From positions 62,001-126,000 of the forward strand of contig JAVGVS010000280.1 in the NCBI GenBank assembly GCA_032718565.1: DNA of 64,000 nt, given 5' to 3'. The stretch is from Distichodus sexfasciatus. Lineage: Eukaryota > Chordata > Actinopteri > Characiformes > Distichodontidae. The notes under the pieces were generated by a model, which did no database searches, had not been told where the DNA came from, and saw nothing but the letters and a program-made list of their open reading frames with translations. Positions 61,561 through 64,000 of the stretch are shown in pieces. The position numbers and the translations under genes were made by a program. How positions within the stretch are numbered: position 1 is the stretch's first letter; each line of letters begins with the position of its first letter.

Positions 61561-64000
61561 GAATTGCTTAGCCGTGTGCTCTGTTTCTCAACTTATTTCA
61601 CATTTCATTCTTTGCTTTATTTATTCTCAATCTATTAGTCTGTTTTCCATGTGGATATGAAGATGCTGCATGTGACTAGGAGTAATGTAAAGGCAAATAT
61701 GATGAGAAGATTTCCTGCATATGTGTGTCTATCTTCATCCATCCGGCTCAAAAGTTAAAGAGAGAGAGTGAGAATGATGTGGAAAGAAACACAGAGAGAG
61801 TGTGAGGCCTGTAAGTGCTCAAAGCTGCCAGGATTTTGTAATCACAGAGAAAAGCACAGCATGACACGGGCCTTCTCTTGCTCCAACGCTCATTCCGCTT
61901 TCCCTGCCTTACTATTTTATTTCACACTCAGAGGTGGACCAAGTGGAGAGGGTTCAGGTCTTGAAGATCATGTCAACATCACAGAATGATAAAGATAATG
62001 TTTTTTAAGGTTTTCACCCCCGTTTCCTCAAACACACACATACACAAGTTCTCTTGCACACAATCTCCTTTTCCTCAGCAAGAAAACACACTTTCAAATA
62101 AAGTGCCCCGATGGCCTCATCAGGAGAGAATGTTCCTGCCTGACTGTTTCAGCCAAACCTCCTGAGAGCTTCTAAGCCCTGACTAGTGTGATAAGACAAT
62201 AATACCAGTCCGGGGGAAGAGTTTATAACACGCTTCATAAATCAGGTCGACAGAGATTCTGGCATGACCGGGGATTTACCCTGTGCTTTTACACTATCTA
62301 GACGTTGCCTTTGAAGACTCGATTCTTGGCACGGCTGACGGTCATAATTAAGACGTCAAACATCTATACCGTCATGGTCAGGTTTTACGGTATTAACGTC
62401 AAAGATGACACACTTCAAGGATCCTTCAAACTGAGGTCCTGTTTGAACTTTACATTCTCCTAGATTTTACCTTTTGAACTTTACACATCTTTTTGTAGCA
62501 ACTATACACTTCATAAAACTTTCAGAAGTTTATGGGTAAGGGGTGATAATGTTTGAGATCGTTCAAGGTGCCTTTATAGTGCCCCACTATGGAGGCTATA
62601 AGTAACAGCTAGGGGCTATGTTTCTGCATGGTGCTTTGCGATTTATTGATAAAACTGGTGTTGTCTTAAGCCATGTTCTTGGTGTCGTTTGTGAGTTTTT
62701 AAGTGATTGGCCCAGAGACTCAGATATCTCAAACCTGAGCCTTCCATGCATAATTTTTAATACTGTTCATCCTAAGGAGTTTTGTGGTTTTGCGTTGTGT
62801 TATTACACACCATAAACATCTCAGTGTCACCCATATACCCCAACCTACTATTAAGACAGCAAAAACTAAGCAGGTGTTGACATGTGCTCCATAAGACCTG
62901 CTATACAGCTGATCCCATAATAACATAAGAGTCTAAAGTCCCGAAACTACCATGCACGGTTGACAGTCTTAAGGGCAACATGTCTGAGTTGAAGCAACCG
63001 TTCATCTGTTTAACTCTCTGAAGCGTTACCAATCTTGCCGAGAGGTCAATGTTCGGCGCTGCGAACAAATAAGATTCTGAGCATTTTGCATGTCACAATT
63101 TGAACTTTTTGTTCCTTTCTCTTCTCTTCTTAATGTTATTTTTTTTGTAAACAGGGCCTGACCTGAAGTAATTAGTATTTAACAGAGAGAACTAACAACA
63201 GTTTGAAGTGTGTCATGGCATTTCCTGTCTGCTTTTACTCCCCTTTGGACTCTTAAAAAATCAATATTAATGGGTTGATGGGTCCATTTCAGTGGCAGAA
63301 GTCAATAGCTGTACATTAGTTCAGTGGTCGGTAGGACATGAAATAGTTTCTGTCTTGCCTGACACATTTAATGCTTTTAACAGTAGCAATGTATATTTAA
63401 TTGTTTTGTATATACACATTTATTTATATAGCACATTATACCAGAGGCCTTTCAACAAGAAATAAGTCCATTGTGTGTGATTTGTAAGTTAATAAATGCA
63501 AAGCATAAATAAACCATCAAAAAATAAGACTAATACATTAACAAGTATTATGTATATGATTTGACCAAACTATTACAAGATTTTGTGTGTGTGTTGAAGT
63601 GAATTAAAACCCTTCCATACATTTATTAACAATCTTAACATGGGTGACGTAACTGTGTTGTGAAGTAGAGTTTATGATGACTCAGACACACATACTCACA
63701 CACATACAAAACCACATATTTACACAGAAATAAATGTCAGTGACTTGCTGTAATCAGTAACTAACTCAAAGAACAGAGTTACACTGTACACTGTGTTTTA
63801 TCTCAGCAGGAGTGGCACCTAGAACAGAATGAATCCTTTGATCAGGCACACACACAGTGCCCAAAAAGTGACGTAATCCCACAAAGGATCACATGGTTCC
63901 ATGTTATATGTCAAAATAATGTTCTGTGACAGAGATGAAGTACTATCTAATAATAAAAATATATTTACAAATCAATTAAAAAAAAAATTCTCAAAAATAT
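61561..64000. other. Intergenic DNA to the window end
   Basis: Bases 62100-62360 are complex, CpG-bearing and non-repetitive, a possible regulatory element. Elsewhere the DNA is AT-rich, with a T run near 63137 and an A run near 63980. No exon of the expected next gene in the synteny block (mpdz) is recognised. Confidence 0.35.

Overview
This 64 kb window is vertebrate nuclear DNA, almost certainly from a teleost fish. It has long introns and intergenic gaps, GT-AG spliced exons, abundant simple repeats and several fish repeat types (a Mermaid-like tRNA-headed SINE, L2 and Rex1/CR1-like LINE remnants, hAT and Tc1/mariner-type MITEs). The repeat mix suggests an otophysan such as a catfish, but I cannot fix the species.

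Two protein-coding genes are well supported, both on the + strand. tyrp1 (tyrosinase-related protein 1, a melanosomal copper-fold oxidase family member) occupies 30126-35839 in seven coding exons that join into an uninterrupted 527-residue reading frame. lurap1l (leucine-rich adaptor protein 1-like) occupies 38594-44584 in two coding exons giving 194 residues. They lie in the same order and orientation as TYRP1-LURAP1L on human 9p23, so this is a conserved synteny block rather than a functional operon. The expected next neighbour, mpdz, is not seen before the window ends.

Layout: 1-13.4 kb is gene-poor DNA with scattered SINE, LINE-tail and MITE copies, a degraded TA-flanked transposon (11.9-12.6 kb) and one candidate small membrane-protein ORF on the - strand (2552-2797). 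13.4-26.6 kb is a complex repeat block: an antisense LINE 3' end, four tandem copies of a ~1.77 kb unit that starts inside that LINE, then a 1.2 kb segment present twice with a decayed L2 LINE exactly between the copies. 26.6-29.7 kb is gene-free and leads to the tyrp1 promoter, which has an M-box-like motif and an AT-rich box about 0.4 kb upstream of the ATG. 36.0-37.9 kb, between the genes, holds a hAT-type MITE and a 0.58 kb tandem duplication. After lurap1l, 45-64 kb is gene-free, with MITEs, a ~1 kb minisatellite with a 143 bp higher-order period, and AT-rich stretches that may be conserved regulatory DNA.

I see no clearly novel gene system. The most unusual structures are the LINE-derived tandem array with its flanking duplication, which may be partly an assembly artefact; the compact unrecognised ORF at 2.5-2.8 kb; the M-box and E-box cluster around tyrp1; and the MITE inserted 14 bp after the lurap1l stop codon.
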